Counted from the stretch's first letter, positions 27,135 to 36,971 are shown. The stretch is 64,000 nucleotides of DNA from Pegethrix bostrychoides GSE-TBD4-15B (GCA_019359155.1 JAHHHV010000005.1:1-64000); one strand, 5' to 3'. Made by a program: numbers and translations. Notes: generated from the sequence alone by a model not told the origin.

Positions 27135-27485
27135 CTACCGATCCAGCGTCTGCCGCAGCGTCTCTGGCTTGAAGCCAACCGCTACCGCATGCCCTGCTTT
27201 GACGAACAGCGGACGCTTTAGCAGCATGGCATCTTGGGCAAACGCCCGTATCCACTCGGCTTCTGTCCAGCTCTCTTTTTCTGACCCAATTGCCCGATAA
27301 GACTGGCCAGAGGTATTTCGCAATGGCTTAAATCCCAGCGTCTCCACCCAGACTTGAATCATTGCCTGGGTAGGTGGATGCTCTTTGGTATTAATAAACT
27401 CATATTCAATATCGTTCACTGTTAGCCACTGCAAAGCTTTTTTGCAGGTTGTGCAAGTGGGTATTCCGTAAACCTGAACTGCCAT
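27135..27485 (-). CDS. Spx/MgsR/ArsC-family thioredoxin-fold protein
   Basis: 116 residues. An N-terminal CTTC redox pair (residues 11-14, GIPTCTTCKKALQWL) and the LLKRPLFVKAGHAVAVGFKPE C-terminal block are typical of the ArsC/Spx superfamily. It lacks the arrangement of classical arsenate reductases, and cyanobacterial members are usually called Spx/MgsR or YffB-like. A regulator of transcription under stress or a glutathione-dependent reductase are both possible. Confidence 0.82.
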   Translation of the reverse strand: MAVQVYGIPTCTTCKKALQWLTVNDIEYEFINTKEHPPTQAMIQVWVETLGFKPLRNTSGQSYRAIGSEKESWTEAEWIRAFAQDAMLLKRPLFVKAGHAVAVGFKPETLRQTLDR

Positions 27486-27570
27486 TATTTTTTCTCTAGA
27501 CTGCGTTTCAATTTACCAAGTTTTGGGGTCGCTTGAATTAGGATAGATGAGATCTGCCTAACTTAGCTCC

Positions 27571-28677
27571 ATGCATCTGTTGTCCCACTCATCGTCTCAC
27601 TCATCGCCTCATTCATCGCCTCACTCATGGCCACATCTAGCCTATTGCCCACCCTGGAACCTGCAAAACGGCCTTGCGATGACGCTCTATGCAGCGCTCA
27701 AAATGAGCCAAGATTGGGAAACACATACTCATGAGCCGGAGCCAGCTTACCTGCCGCAGATTTTTACAGGCGCTCAGAGCGTGCCGATTTTTGGCAAGCT
27801 GGCGATGCCCGAAAACCCTAGAGGCACAATTATTGCCACCTACGGCATCACGGGCGATTTAGACAACCAGTGGTTTCTGAAGATTTTAGGCCGCAAAGCC
27901 TATGCCCAAAACTATGCGGTGGTGCTGTTTGACTGGCGGGCGCATGGCAAAACGGCAGAACTCTCGCCAGCGCTCACCTCAGATGGACTCTATGAGGGCG
28001 AAGATTTTGTGCGGATTGCGGCTGGAGCCAAGGCGCTGGGCTGTCCGCCGCCCTACTGGTTCGCGGGCTATTCTCTGGGCGCTCAGCTGGCGCTCTGGGG
28101 CGTGAAGGCTGCCCAGACGGTGGCAGACTGGGGCGCAGATCTAGACTTGACGGCGGCGGAGCTGGGCGGCGGGGCGGCAATTTGTCCTAGCTTGGAGTCG
28201 CAGCGCTCGCTTAGCTATCTCGATAAAAGCTGGGTGGGCAGGGCGCTAGACCAGGCGATTACCCGCCAGCTGAAGATCTTGGCGGCGCGGATTGCGGAAT
28301 GGCATCCGGCAGCGATTGACTTGGCAGCAGTCGAGCGGGTTCACAATATCTGGACGTTTGACGAGGAGCTGGTGATTGGCAAGCTCGGCTTTGATTCGGT
28401 GCCAGCCTACTATCAGGCCAGCAGTCCGCTCTATCAGCTAGCCTCGTTCCAGAAGCCAACGCTGATCCTCTATGCTGCCGACGACCCGATGTTTGACCCG
28501 ACCCTAGTGCCTGATCTACAGTCCGCCTGCGCCGAGAATCCGGCAATTGAGCTAGTGCTAACTCAGCAGGGAGGACATGTCGGCTATCTCAGCAGTGCAG
28601 CCTGCCAACGCCAGTTCAAAGATGCCGATCCGTGGTGGGCTTGGAACCGCGTCTTGGAGTGGATTAATTCTCGCTAG
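27571..28677 (+). CDS. YheT-family alpha/beta hydrolase
   Basis: 368 residues. Core features: ATYGITGDLDN oxyanion region near 90, VVLFDWRAHGKT near 113, nucleophile elbow GYSLGAQLALWG near 165, acid DDPMFDP near 306 and His in GGHVGYL near 332. The PPWNLQNGLAMTLYAAL stretch corresponds to the PPWWLRNGHLQT-like entry of the YheT family, so the upstream ATG is right even though residues 5-22 are a Ser-Pro-His repeat made by 12-bp tandem duplication. The substrate is unknown; family members hydrolyse esters. The stop overlaps the convergent gene by 14 bp. Confidence 0.82.
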   Translation: MHLLSHSSSHSSPHSSPHSWPHLAYCPPWNLQNGLAMTLYAALKMSQDWETHTHEPEPAYLPQIFTGAQSVPIFGKLAMPENPRGTIIATYGITGDLDNQWFLKILGRKAYAQNYAVVLFDWRAHGKTAELSPALTSDGLYEGEDFVRIAAGAKALGCPPPYWFAGYSLGAQLALWGVKAAQTVADWGADLDLTAAELGGGAAICPSLESQRSLSYLDKSWVGRALDQAITRQLKILAARIAEWHPAAIDLAAVERVHNIWTFDEELVIGKLGFDSVPAYYQASSPLYQLASFQKPTLILYAADDPMFDPTLVPDLQSACAENPAIELVLTQQGGHVGYLSSAACQRQFKDADPWWAWNRVLEWINSR

Positions 28678-29164
28678 GGTTACTGGGTTTTGGATCGCTG
28701 GGCTTTGGGCTAGCTTCAGGCAAAATCTGCTTCAGAGCGCGGACGGTAACAGCGCGGCTCGCGACTGTGATCTGCGCTGTTTTAGTCTGAGCTTCAGGCT
28801 GGGATCCAATCTGAGCTTCAATCTGGACAAAAATCCGTCCCGAAAACCATTTGCTCCAGCCTGAACGCTCGTAAATCCGCAGGTCATCTTCGGTGGAGGT
28901 GAGCTGATAGCCATACTGCGCCAGCGCTGAATCCAGAGCGTTCAGCCACTTTTTTCGCCCCTGTACCGAGAGACTAACTTGAGCGGTACGGTTAAAATAA
29001 ACGCCAATTACCCCCGCTACCAGCCCACCAACGGCTCCAAACTGCTGCGGAATCCCAGTTTCAATTCCCAGCCCGGTAGAGCGCGCCACCACAAAGCTAA
29101 TTGCGACCGCAGCGCTGGTGAAATAGTAGAGAAATGTGGCGGCTAGCCCCGGCCCAAACTGCAT
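28664..29164 (-). CDS. Conserved two-helix membrane protein, function unknown
   Basis: About 166 residues from ATG 29164; an in-frame TTG would add 11. Two hydrophobic segments (LAATFLYYFTSAAVAISFVV and FGAVGGLVAGVIGVYF) are followed by a soluble alpha/beta domain of about 100 residues (WLNALDSALAQYGYQLTS; WSKWFSGRIFVQIEAQIG) and a Pro/Ser tail. I do not recognise a named family. The gene stops 2 bp before the end of mtnA's minus-strand stop region, so mtnA and this gene are probably one transcript. Confidence 0.6.
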   Translation of the reverse strand: MQFGPGLAATFLYYFTSAAVAISFVVARSTGLGIETGIPQQFGAVGGLVAGVIGVYFNRTAQVSLSVQGRKKWLNALDSALAQYGYQLTSTEDDLRIYERSGWSKWFSGRIFVQIEAQIGSQPEAQTKTAQITVASRAVTVRALKQILPEASPKPSDPKPSNPSEN

Positions 29165-29199
29165 CGCTTTATCCTGTTTATCTTCCGCCAATCCCAACT

Positions 29200-30258
29200 C
29201 TATCCCAACTGCTTCGCCTTCAGCTGAATCAAGTCAGCAGGCTGCATTGCCCCATGCTCTGTAATAATCGCGGTAATCAAATCGGCAGGCGTGACATCAA
29301 AAGCTGGATTGTAAAACTCCGTGCCCGCCGGACAGATTAAAGTCTGGCCAATTTGATAGATCTCAGAGGGGTCGCGCTCTTCAATCGGGATGGCAACGCC
29401 AGTTTCTAGCTTGAAATCCACCGTCGAGAGCGGAGCCGCCACAAAAAACGGAATGCTGTGCGCCTTCGAGACCAGCGCCAGACTGTAGGTGCCAATTTTG
29501 TTAGCCGTGTCGCCGTTAGCCGCAATCCGATCTGCGCCCACCACCACCGCATCGACCAGCCCGCGCTTCATGCAGTGAGCCGCCATGCTGTCGGTAATCA
29601 GCGTCACCGGGATGCCTTCTTGAACACATTCCCAGGCCGTCAGTCTGGCCCCCTGTAACCGAGGTCGGGTTTCGTCGGCATAGAGGCGCTCTAGACGATT
29701 GGCCTGCCAAGCTGAGCGCACCACGCCCAGCGAAGTGCCGTAGCCAGCAGTCGCCAGCGCGCCGGCGTTACAGTGGGTCAGCAGCCGCAGCTGAGCGGGC
29801 TGCGGCGGCAGGGCAGCTAGCCCATGTTCGCCAATCGCCTCGCAGGTGGCAATATCTTCAGCGTTGATGGTTTGGGCAGTGGTCAGCAGAACGGCTTTGA
29901 TGGAGCTAACGCTGCCCACGGTTTGGCGCGCCGTTTTCAGCATCCGGTCAATCGCCCAGAACAGATTGACCGCCGTGGGTCGGGTTTCCCGCAGCTTTTG
30001 CGCTACGCTTTCCATCTGCGCCAAAAACGAGTCGCGGTCATCGGTAGCAATTTCTCTGGCTCCCAAATACATACCGTAGGCCGCAGCTACCCCAATCGCA
30101 GGCGCACCGCGCACAATCATCGTCTTGATGGCGGTTGCCATATCGTCACAGCGGCTAATCTCAACGATCTCGTAGCTGTTGGGCAGGTGGTTTTGGTCAA
30201 TTAGCCGGACGTGATCTTGATACCAAAAAACCGGGAAAACCTGGGATGAGAGTGACAT
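29200..30258 (-). CDS. mtnA: S-methyl-5-thioribose-1-phosphate isomerase
   Basis: 352 residues. It isomerises methylthioribose-1-phosphate to methylthioribulose-1-phosphate in methionine salvage. Key motifs: [19 protein letters not shown] near 48, NLFWAIDRM near 98, [16 protein letters not shown] near 160 (catalytic Cys), [20 protein letters not shown] near 240 (catalytic Asp), and PLSTVDF near 275. The length and motif set separate it from eIF2B-type relatives. No other salvage gene is adjacent. Confidence 0.95.
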   Translation of the reverse strand: MSLSSQVFPVFWYQDHVRLIDQNHLPNSYEIVEISRCDDMATAIKTMIVRGAPAIGVAAAYGMYLGAREIATDDRDSFLAQMESVAQKLRETRPTAVNLFWAIDRMLKTARQTVGSVSSIKAVLLTTAQTINAEDIATCEAIGEHGLAALPPQPAQLRLLTHCNAGALATAGYGTSLGVVRSAWQANRLERLYADETRPRLQGARLTAWECVQEGIPVTLITDSMAAHCMKRGLVDAVVVGADRIAANGDTANKIGTYSLALVSKAHSIPFFVAAPLSTVDFKLETGVAIPIEERDPSEIYQIGQTLICPAGTEFYNPAFDVTPADLITAIITEHGAMQPADLIQLKAKQLG

Positions 30259-30448
30259 GACGCTGGGGGAAGTCGCAGGGTGAACGGTTCGGTGAACTAC
30301 TGCATGGGCAAGTGTCTACACTATAGGCTGGGACTGTCCTGCTTGTCACATTTTTCCGACTTAAGCGGGGAGCTTTACCGTTTGCCGTAAGATCAGAGAG
30401 ATTAAAACCGGAACCTTTGACTGATCGATTTTGACATTTAATATTAAT

Positions 30449-31384
30449 ATGCGCCGATTTTCGTCACCTAGCTCCACCCGTCGGTTTCCCTGGCTCTCGG
30501 CATTCTGGAAATTTGCCCGCCCGCATACCGTGATTGGCACAAGCCTGAGCGCAGTCGGACTGATGATCATGGCGCTAGCGCACAGCCACAGCAGCATCCC
30601 ACTACTGGAGCTAGCAGGAACGCTGGCTGGCGTATTGTTGGCCTGTCTTTGCGGCAATCTTTACATCGTGGGGCTGAATCAGCTAGAAGATGTGGCGATT
30701 GACCGAGTCAACAAGCCACACCTGCCGCTGGCTTCTGGAGAATTCACGCAACGACAGGGACAAATCATTGTGGCAGTCACAGGGCTGCTAGCGCTGGGGC
30801 TGTCGGCTGGGCAGGGCTGGTTTTTGATAGCTACCGTCTGGTCGAGTCTGCTGATCGGTACGGCCTATTCGCTGCCGCCAATTCGGCTCAAGCGTTTTCC
30901 AGTCTGGGCAGCGCTCTGCATCTTTTCAGTGCGGGGCGCAATTGTCAATCTGGGGCTATTTTTGCATTTCAACCAGCGCCTGGGCAATCCACCGCAGATT
31001 CCGGCGACGGTCTGGGTTTTAACGCTGTTTGTTGTAGTTTTCACAGTTGCAATTGCCATTTTCAAAGATATTCCTGACCTAGAAGGCGATCGCCGCTATC
31101 AGATCAGCACCTTTACCGTTCAGCTAGGCGCTCAGACCGTGTTCCGACTGGCTTTGGGGCTACTGACAGTTTGCTACCTGGGAATGCTGGCGGCAATATT
31201 TTTGCCGGGGCTGAATCTGGTCTGGCTGGGCGTGAGTCATCTGCTGCTGCTGGGCTGGCTCTGGTGGCGCAGCGCTCAGGTCGATCTCGGCTCGAAGGCA
31301 GAAGTTGCCCGCTTCTATCAGCTAATCTGGAAGCTGTTTTTTCTAGAGTACCTGCTGTTTCCGCTGATCTGTTTGCTGGGCTAG
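30449..31384 (+). CDS. hpt: Homogentisate phytyltransferase
   Basis: About 311 residues from ATG 30449; an in-frame TTG 18 bp upstream is possible. A UbiA-superfamily prenyltransferase with about eight membrane helices that joins homogentisate to phytyl diphosphate, the committed step of tocopherol synthesis. FWKFARPHTVIGTSLSA at the N-terminus, the Mg-diphosphate motif NQLEDVAIDRVNKP near 82 and the second motif KDIPDLEGDRRYQI near 210 match cyanobacterial HPT. The last 42 bp overlap the convergent histidine kinase gene, within a 14-bp tandem duplication. Confidence 0.9.
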   Translation: MRRFSSPSSTRRFPWLSAFWKFARPHTVIGTSLSAVGLMIMALAHSHSSIPLLELAGTLAGVLLACLCGNLYIVGLNQLEDVAIDRVNKPHLPLASGEFTQRQGQIIVAVTGLLALGLSAGQGWFLIATVWSSLLIGTAYSLPPIRLKRFPVWAALCIFSVRGAIVNLGLFLHFNQRLGNPPQIPATVWVLTLFVVVFTVAIAIFKDIPDLEGDRRYQISTFTVQLGAQTVFRLALGLLTVCYLGMLAAIFLPGLNLVWLGVSHLLLLGWLWWRSAQVDLGSKAEVARFYQLIWKLFFLEYLLFPLICLLG

Positions 31385-32566
31385 ATTGGCTGGGCTAGAT
31401 TGGCTGGGGGCGCGCAGCAGCGGCAGACGAACTCGAACCGTTGTCCCCTGCCCCACCTGACTGACTATCTCAATCGCTCCACCGCAGATATCCAGGCATT
31501 TTTTCACGACCGCCAGCCCTAGTCCGGTGCCTTTTACCAGACCCACGTTATTGGATCGATAGAACGTTTTGAATAGATGCTGCTGACTCTCTGGCGGGAT
31601 ACCAATCCCGTGATCGATGATCTCAAAAGTCATTTCCTGTTCAGAGGATCTCACGTTAAAAATCACCTCAGCGTCAGCCCGCGAGTATTTTACAGCATTC
31701 GAGAGCAGATTCGTCAAGATGCGGTGCAGCAAGATCTGATCGGTTTCGATTTGGCTACAGCCTGTACAGCAAAACTGAATCACCTGACTGTTTCTAAGCC
31801 GAAGCGTTTCACACAGATCCTGACAGAACTGCTGGATATCGGTTGACACGGGCTGATAGAGCGTTTGACCCGCCTCAATGCTGCCAATGATGAGCACCTC
31901 ATCTAGCAGATAGAGCAGCTGCTCAATTGCCGTATCGATTTTGCCAAAATAGCGCTCGCGGATCTCTGGTGTCAGCGCTGCACCGCCATGCCGCAGCAGA
32001 TCTGCAAAGCCCTGAATGCTGGTCAGCGGCGTGCGAAAATCATGCGAAACCATCGAGACAAACTCAGACTTGAGCCGATTTAGCTCCTGCTCTTGCTCCA
32101 GTGCCCTCAGAGCTTCCGCCTTAGCCCGCTGAAGCTCAATCTGCATCCGCCGCAGTGTCAAATGATTTTCGATGCGGGCGAGCACTTCTTCCACCTGAAA
32201 CGGTTTGGTGATGTAATCAACGCCTCCCACCTGAAACGCCTGCACTTTGTCGAGCGGTTCGCCCAGCGCGCTCAAGAAAATCACTGGAATGTCGCAGGTT
32301 TGCGGATCGGCCTTGAGCTGCTGGCAGACCTCGTAGCCGTTCATTGTCGGCATGTTGATATCCAGCAAGATTAAATCTAGAGCCACGGTTCGCACCGCCA
32401 TGAGTGCCACCGAGCCACTGATCGCGCTCCGCACCTCATAGCCCTGCCTGTTGAGCATTGAGGAGAGCAGCCGCAGATTGTTGGGCGTGTCATCCACAAT
32501 CAGAATATTGCCCTTAACGCCAGCCTCGGGCAAGGCTGTGGGCAAGGTAGAGAGAGAGTTACTCAT
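31343..32566 (-). CDS. Hybrid sensor kinase: receiver-HisKA-HATPase
   Basis: 407 residues, soluble. The N-terminal receiver is intact: acidic VDD near 24-26, phospho-acceptor in LILLDINMPTMNGYEV near 70, and Lys in YITKPF near 120. A coiled linker leads to HisKA with phospho-acceptor VSHDFRTPL near 180, then a HATPase with LLSNAVKYS, DHGIGIP and GTGLGLAV. Its start overlaps the end of the 1470-aa kinase gene by 8 bp, so the two are translationally coupled and probably interact. The architecture is common in cyanobacteria; no specific signal can be named. Confidence 0.92.
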   Translation of the reverse strand: MSNSLSTLPTALPEAGVKGNILIVDDTPNNLRLLSSMLNRQGYEVRSAISGSVALMAVRTVALDLILLDINMPTMNGYEVCQQLKADPQTCDIPVIFLSALGEPLDKVQAFQVGGVDYITKPFQVEEVLARIENHLTLRRMQIELQRAKAEALRALEQEQELNRLKSEFVSMVSHDFRTPLTSIQGFADLLRHGGAALTPEIRERYFGKIDTAIEQLLYLLDEVLIIGSIEAGQTLYQPVSTDIQQFCQDLCETLRLRNSQVIQFCCTGCSQIETDQILLHRILTNLLSNAVKYSRADAEVIFNVRSSEQEMTFEIIDHGIGIPPESQQHLFKTFYRSNNVGLVKGTGLGLAVVKKCLDICGGAIEIVSQVGQGTTVRVRLPLLRAPSQSSPANLAQQTDQRKQQVL

Positions 32567-35500
32567 CGGATCTGAGAGATTGGATCTGAAAATTACAGGA
32601 CATCTGAGCAGTCAGGCCAAGAATCGCTTCAAACTGAAAATTTGAGGCGAGATCGGCCAGGGTTTTGGCAAGATCAGACTGCTCTGCCGGAATTTTCTCA
32701 ACAAGCTGGAACACCTGACGCTCACTACAACCGCTAGCGGCTTGAGCGAGTTGCTCCACCCAATCTTGCGGCATCAGATCAAGTGCAGCCCGCGCAGTCT
32801 GCAAAGCCATCTGAGGCAAAGTCTTGGCTACAGGCTGGGCTACACTGAGCGCTTCATATATGCAGTGTACTCCGAGATCTAGAGGGCGTGAGTCCGCGGA
32901 CGGCATCTGCACGAAAATTTCAAATTTAAACTGCGATCCGACTCCCATCTGGCTGCTGACCTGAAGGCGGCTACCCATTAGCTCAACGAGGCGGCGGCTA
33001 ATTCCCAGTCCCAGCCCCGTGCCTTGATTCGACTGTCGCCCCGCCTCTAACTGGACAAAGGCTTCAAACATCAGCTCGATTTCTTCAGGTGCAATGCCAT
33101 AGCCTGTATCGCTGACGGTAAACTCGATCCCCATGAGATCTGCTCGATCTGGCTCCTTCGCCCCACCTGTTGGCTCAGCATGCAGCGTGATGCTGCCCTG
33201 CTGCGTGAATTTAATGGCGTTATCGAGCAGGTTAAGCAAGATCTGGCGCAGCTTGCCTGCATCTGCAATCACATAGCGCGGCAGATCAGCTGCAATGATG
33301 AAGTTGAGGTGAAGCTGCTTCTCAGCGGCAGCCAGCCTAAACATGCCTTCAACGCGCTCCAGCAGCAGCAGCAGGTCAAACTGATCGACTTGCAAACCAG
33401 CATGATGGGTTTCTAGCCGCGCTAGCTCCAGCACGTTGTTGATTAGCTCTAGCAAATGCTGACCGCTGGAGCTGACAATCTGCAAATAGTCCCGATGCTC
33501 TGGGCTGAGCGATCCTTCTTGCCCAACAATCTGGGTAAAGCCCAAAATCGAGTTGAGCGGCGTGCGTAGCTCATGGCTCATATGGGCAAGAAACTGCGTC
33601 TTGGCACGGTTAGCCGACTCAGCTGCGTCTTTAGCCTTCTCTAAATCTGCCGACTGCTGCTGCGTTTGAGCTAGCAAATCAGCCTGCTGGATTGCCACGC
33701 CTAGCTGCGTACTAATATGTGTCACTAAGTTGATTTCACTGGGCTGCCAGTTGCGCGGGCCGCTGTTTTGATAGACTGCCAGCAGCCCCCAAAGCCGCTG
33801 CCCCTGAAAAATTGGCACAGTCAGATAGGCTTTGGCCTGGAGCTGATTCAGCAAAACGCGATAGCAGTCGGTCAATTCAGCTTGCTGTACATTGCGAACG
33901 CAGAGATACTTGGTTCCCTGGCGATAAACACCGCCCTGCGTATCTTGCAGATAGGTATCGACGAGGTGGCTAGAGCTGGCTGCGGCTGCGGCACTAGTCG
34001 GTTCTCTCCAGGTTCTGACCACACAAAGCTCATCACCTGTCGCATCTGCAAGTTCTAGCGGTGTCTCGGCTTCCAGCGACCCGTCCAGCGACCTGTCCAG
34101 CGCATCTCTTAGCACAGGCCGCCAGCAGCTTGAAACCGCTTCAGCCACGATTTCGCCGCTCCAGTCTGGATTGAAGCGATAGATCAAAACGCGGTCGCAC
34201 TTGAGCAGCTGGTGCAGCTCTTCGGCAGTCGTGCGGAAAATCTGCTCAATATCCAGCGTTTGCCGCATCCGTTCAATCACTCGCAGCAACGTCTGCTCTC
34301 GCTCGGCACTCTGACGCAGGGCATCTTCGGCCTGCTTTTGCGCTAGCACCGCGCCAAGCTGCATCGCCACGCCTGACACCAGCTGAATCAGCCGCTGCTC
34401 TTGCGGTCGGGCTTCCAACGCAAAAAACACCATCACCGCCAGCACGGTCGAGCGCTGCGTCGAATCGCGCTCGGTAGTCAGAATCGGCACGCCCAGTCGA
34501 GCCTTGATGCCGTAGTGATTGACCAGCTGAAATCGATACTGAAACTGACTGTCCTGAAACTGACTGTCCTGAAACTGACTGTCATTCAACGATTTGCCCA
34601 GAGCCGCACCTGGATCGACCGAGTTGAACGGTTCGAGTGGCTCTGGCTCTGGCCACCCCTGGTCGTCAGTTGTCCATTCTGGCTGCTGCTGACTCCAGAC
34701 TCGCCCAGCAATGCCTTGATTGGGTTGAAAGGTGACAGCTCGCGAACTCTGGCGAAATTGCTGCACTGCGGCAATCGTTGAATCTGGTATTGAGCCTGAG
34801 CCTGAGCTGCAATACCAAACCGCACTTGATTCCAGCACAGCTCCATCCGCAGCAGGTAGCCAGACCTCACCATAGACCCAGCCTGTGGTTTGGCAAAGGG
34901 CGCTGAGGGCTTCATAGAGCGCGGCATTGAAGTCGGGGGCTGCCGTGATTGCCTGCGTAATGTTGAGCAGGAGCTGTATCTCCTCTTCGGCCTGCTGCCG
35001 CTTGGCCCGCACTTGGTGACTGCTGATAAACTTACCGATGCTCTGCGCCATCAGCTCAATGATGTCAGACTCATGATGCTCATAGCCCTGCCTCCGGCCT
35101 CGCGCTGAGAAAAAACAGAGCTGGCCGTAGATTTCACCATCCACCCAGACAGGCGTTGTCAGGTAAGAAGCAACCGATCGCTCAGCGTAGACTGGCAGAG
35201 CTTGAGCTAAGCTCTGCCCATCAAAAACCGTCTGCCGGGACTGCAACAGTGTATGGCCATCTGTCCAGGAAAGCGTCCGCCCAGCCAGCAGCAGCGTCGG
35301 CTGACTCGACTCGACGGCCAACACCCGGTATTGCGTTTGGGCTGGCTCCTGATCTGCCGTCACCTGAATCACAGCCCCCGTCATAAAGCCAAGGATATCG
35401 CAGCCGGTTTTGAGATAGTCAGCGCAGATTGTCTCAATGCTGTCAAAGTCAGTCAGGCTAAGGCGATGAAGCTGCTCCAGACTCAGGCTAAATTCGCTGA

Positions 35501-36971
35501 GGGCAGCTGACTTATGGCGCAGTTCGGCTTCCGTCTGGCGGCGAGCCGTGATATCGCGCGCCACCCAGAGCACTGCATCGGTGCCAATCGGCGAAATCTT
35601 GGCGTTAAACCAAACTTCTTGGGCTTGAATGATCAGGCTATATTCCAGCTCTAGCGTCTGCTGACTGACGAGACTAGTGCGAATCGCCTCCAAAAATCGA
35701 TCGGCCTGCGCTGGCTCAAATACCTGGTGCAGCCTCTGGCCAACCAGCTCCGGGATGGGACGGTAGAGGTTTTCCTGACTGGTGGGCGCAACGCGCAGGT
35801 AGTGTCCCTGCCAGTCGAGGACTATCACCACATCGACCATGGCGGCAAACAGCCCCCGCAGCTCGGCATCTGAGGCTTTCAGTGCCGCCTCGATCTGACG
35901 GCGCTCGCAGATCTCTTGCCGCAGCACCAGATTTTGATAGCCCAGAGCTTCCAGCTGCTTTTGCTCTTGCTCCAGCGTCTTCGCCTGAGCCAACGCCAGA
36001 CCAATCTGAGCGGCAACCATCTCAAGGGAGGCCGTTTCGTCCGCTGTCCACTGCCGATGCCCGTCGCACTGCTGAAGCGTAATCACGCCATTAGCCTGGT
36101 TGCGGTAGGAAGTGCGAATCGCCAGCAGCGACTTAATCTGACTCAACTCACAGAGCTGCTGCATGGCTTCCACCCGACAGTCACCGCGCACATCAACGGC
36201 AGCTACGGCTCGATCCTGCGCCAAGACTTCGGGCAAAAATAGGCCGTCTTCCAGGACAAAGCTGATCTGGCGCATTGAGACATAGCCCGCTTCAACATAC
36301 TCTGCAATCAGCGGAATCTCCGGGATGGGGGGCGGCACGTAGATATGAATCGAGGCGCGATTCACGCGAAAAGTCTGGCCAATTTGGGCAATTGCGGCCT
36401 CCAGCGCGAGCTGGCTATCCATCTGGGAGCAAATCGCGGCGGTCACCTGCTGCAACAGCAGATTGCGCTGCGACTGTCGGGCAAGTGTCTGTTCAGCCTG
36501 TTGTCGCTGCTGCCGCTCTTGCTCTAGGGCGAACTGCTGTGCCTCCAGGGCTCTGCGTAACCGCAGCACTTGGAGCTGATATTCAATCCGACCCAGCACC
36601 AGTTCCAGATGCAATGGCTGCGGAATCCAGTCTACCGCCGCGATTTGAGCCGCGATTTGGGCGCTGATGCGGCTGCTTTCAACCGGATCATCCAGCGCAG
36701 CACCCAGCAGAATCACGGGAAGATTGGCGGTGAGCGGTGCAGCCTTGAGGCGCTGGCAGAAGCGATAACCGTCGAGATCAGGCGTTTCTAGGCTGAGTAG
36801 AATTAGATTGGGCAGGCTGACCTGAATTGACTTCAGCGCAAAACCCGCGTTCGGCGCAAATCGCACCTGACAGCCTTGCTCAGCGAGCGCAGTCGCCAAC
36901 AGCCGGAGTTTGCGAGGCGCTGCACCAACAATTAAAATGCTCTCCTTGGATCGACCTGAATGGGTTGACAT
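32559..36971 (-). CDS. Giant multi-GAF sensor kinase with degenerate receiver
   Basis: About 1470 residues from ATG 36971; a TTG 18 bp earlier is in frame. Order: receiver-like domain (about 5-125), coiled coil (135-175), GAF (180-340), PAS (375-490), GAF (500-660), GAF (680-890), phytochrome-type GAF (910-1115; CDRVLIYRFNPDWSGEIVAE), coiled coil, HisKA with MSHELRTPLNS near 1160, HATPase (DTGYGIAPEE, GTGLGLGIS), and a helical tail of about 90 residues. The first receiver has LILLSLETPDLDGY, with Ser at the phospho-Asp position, and lacks the acidic pair, so it is a pseudo-receiver. In the last GAF a Cys (DCYRVLL) sits where bilin-binding domains have CH; bilin binding is uncertain. It follows the EAL gene closely and overlaps the next kinase by 8 bp. 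No membrane helix is seen. Confidence 0.9.
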   Translation of the reverse strand: MSTHSGRSKESILIVGAAPRKLRLLATALAEQGCQVRFAPNAGFALKSIQVSLPNLILLSLETPDLDGYRFCQRLKAAPLTANLPVILLGAALDDPVESSRISAQIAAQIAAVDWIPQPLHLELVLGRIEYQLQVLRLRRALEAQQFALEQERQQRQQAEQTLARQSQRNLLLQQVTAAICSQMDSQLALEAAIAQIGQTFRVNRASIHIYVPPPIPEIPLIAEYVEAGYVSMRQISFVLEDGLFLPEVLAQDRAVAAVDVRGDCRVEAMQQLCELSQIKSLLAIRTSYRNQANGVITLQQCDGHRQWTADETASLEMVAAQIGLALAQAKTLEQEQKQLEALGYQNLVLRQEICERRQIEAALKASDAELRGLFAAMVDVVIVLDWQGHYLRVAPTSQENLYRPIPELVGQRLHQVFEPAQADRFLEAIRTSLVSQQTLELEYSLIIQAQEVWFNAKISPIGTDAVLWVARDITARRQTEAELRHKSAALSEFSLSLEQLHRLSLTDFDSIETICADYLKTGCDILGFMTGAVIQVTADQEPAQTQYRVLAVESSQPTLLLAGRTLSWTDGHTLLQSRQTVFDGQSLAQALPVYAERSVASYLTTPVWVDGEIYGQLCFFSARGRRQGYEHHESDIIELMAQSIGKFISSHQVRAKRQQAEEEIQLLLNITQAITAAPDFNAALYEALSALCQTTGWVYGEVWLPAADGAVLESSAVWYCSSGSGSIPDSTIAAVQQFRQSSRAVTFQPNQGIAGRVWSQQQPEWTTDDQGWPEPEPLEPFNSVDPGAALGKSLNDSQFQDSQFQDSQFQYRFQLVNHYGIKARLGVPILTTERDSTQRSTVLAVMVFFALEARPQEQRLIQLVSGVAMQLGAVLAQKQAEDALRQSAEREQTLLRVIERMRQTLDIEQIFRTTAEELHQLLKCDRVLIYRFNPDWSGEIVAEAVSSCWRPVLRDALDRSLDGSLEAETPLELADATGDELCVVRTWREPTSAAAAASSSHLVDTYLQDTQGGVYRQGTKYLCVRNVQQAELTDCYRVLLNQLQAKAYLTVPIFQGQRLWGLLAVYQNSGPRNWQPSEINLVTHISTQLGVAIQQADLLAQTQQQSADLEKAKDAAESANRAKTQFLAHMSHELRTPLNSILGFTQIVGQEGSLSPEHRDYLQIVSSSGQHLLELINNVLELARLETHHAGLQVDQFDLLLLLERVEGMFRLAAAEKQLHLNFIIAADLPRYVIADAGKLRQILLNLLDNAIKFTQQGSITLHAEPTGGAKEPDRADLMGIEFTVSDTGYGIAPEEIELMFEAFVQLEAGRQSNQGTGLGLGISRRLVELMGSRLQVSSQMGVGSQFKFEIFVQMPSADSRPLDLGVHCIYEALSVAQPVAKTLPQMALQTARAALDLMPQDWVEQLAQAASGCSERQVFQLVEKIPAEQSDLAKTLADLASNFQFEAILGLTAQMSCNFQIQSLRSDE
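34539..34583 (-). repeat. 15-bp tandem repeat x3 inside the giant kinase gene
   Basis: Three exact copies of CTGAAACTGACTGTC (plus strand) encode a repeated DSQFQ pentapeptide inside the third GAF domain, probably a surface loop. The frame is kept. Confidence 0.95.

Noticed and set aside
23065-31093. HIP1 (GCGATCGC) repeats
   Set aside because: I saw only two exact copies (23065-23072 and 31086-31093) by eye. That is low for a HIP1-rich cyanobacterium and no special arrangement was evident.
35500-36000. Bilin-binding cyanobacteriochrome GAF in the giant kinase
   Set aside because: The phytochrome-like GAF lies nearer 33700-34300. It has Cys followed by Tyr instead of His, which is the usual look of non-chromophore GAFs, so I did not call a photoreceptor.
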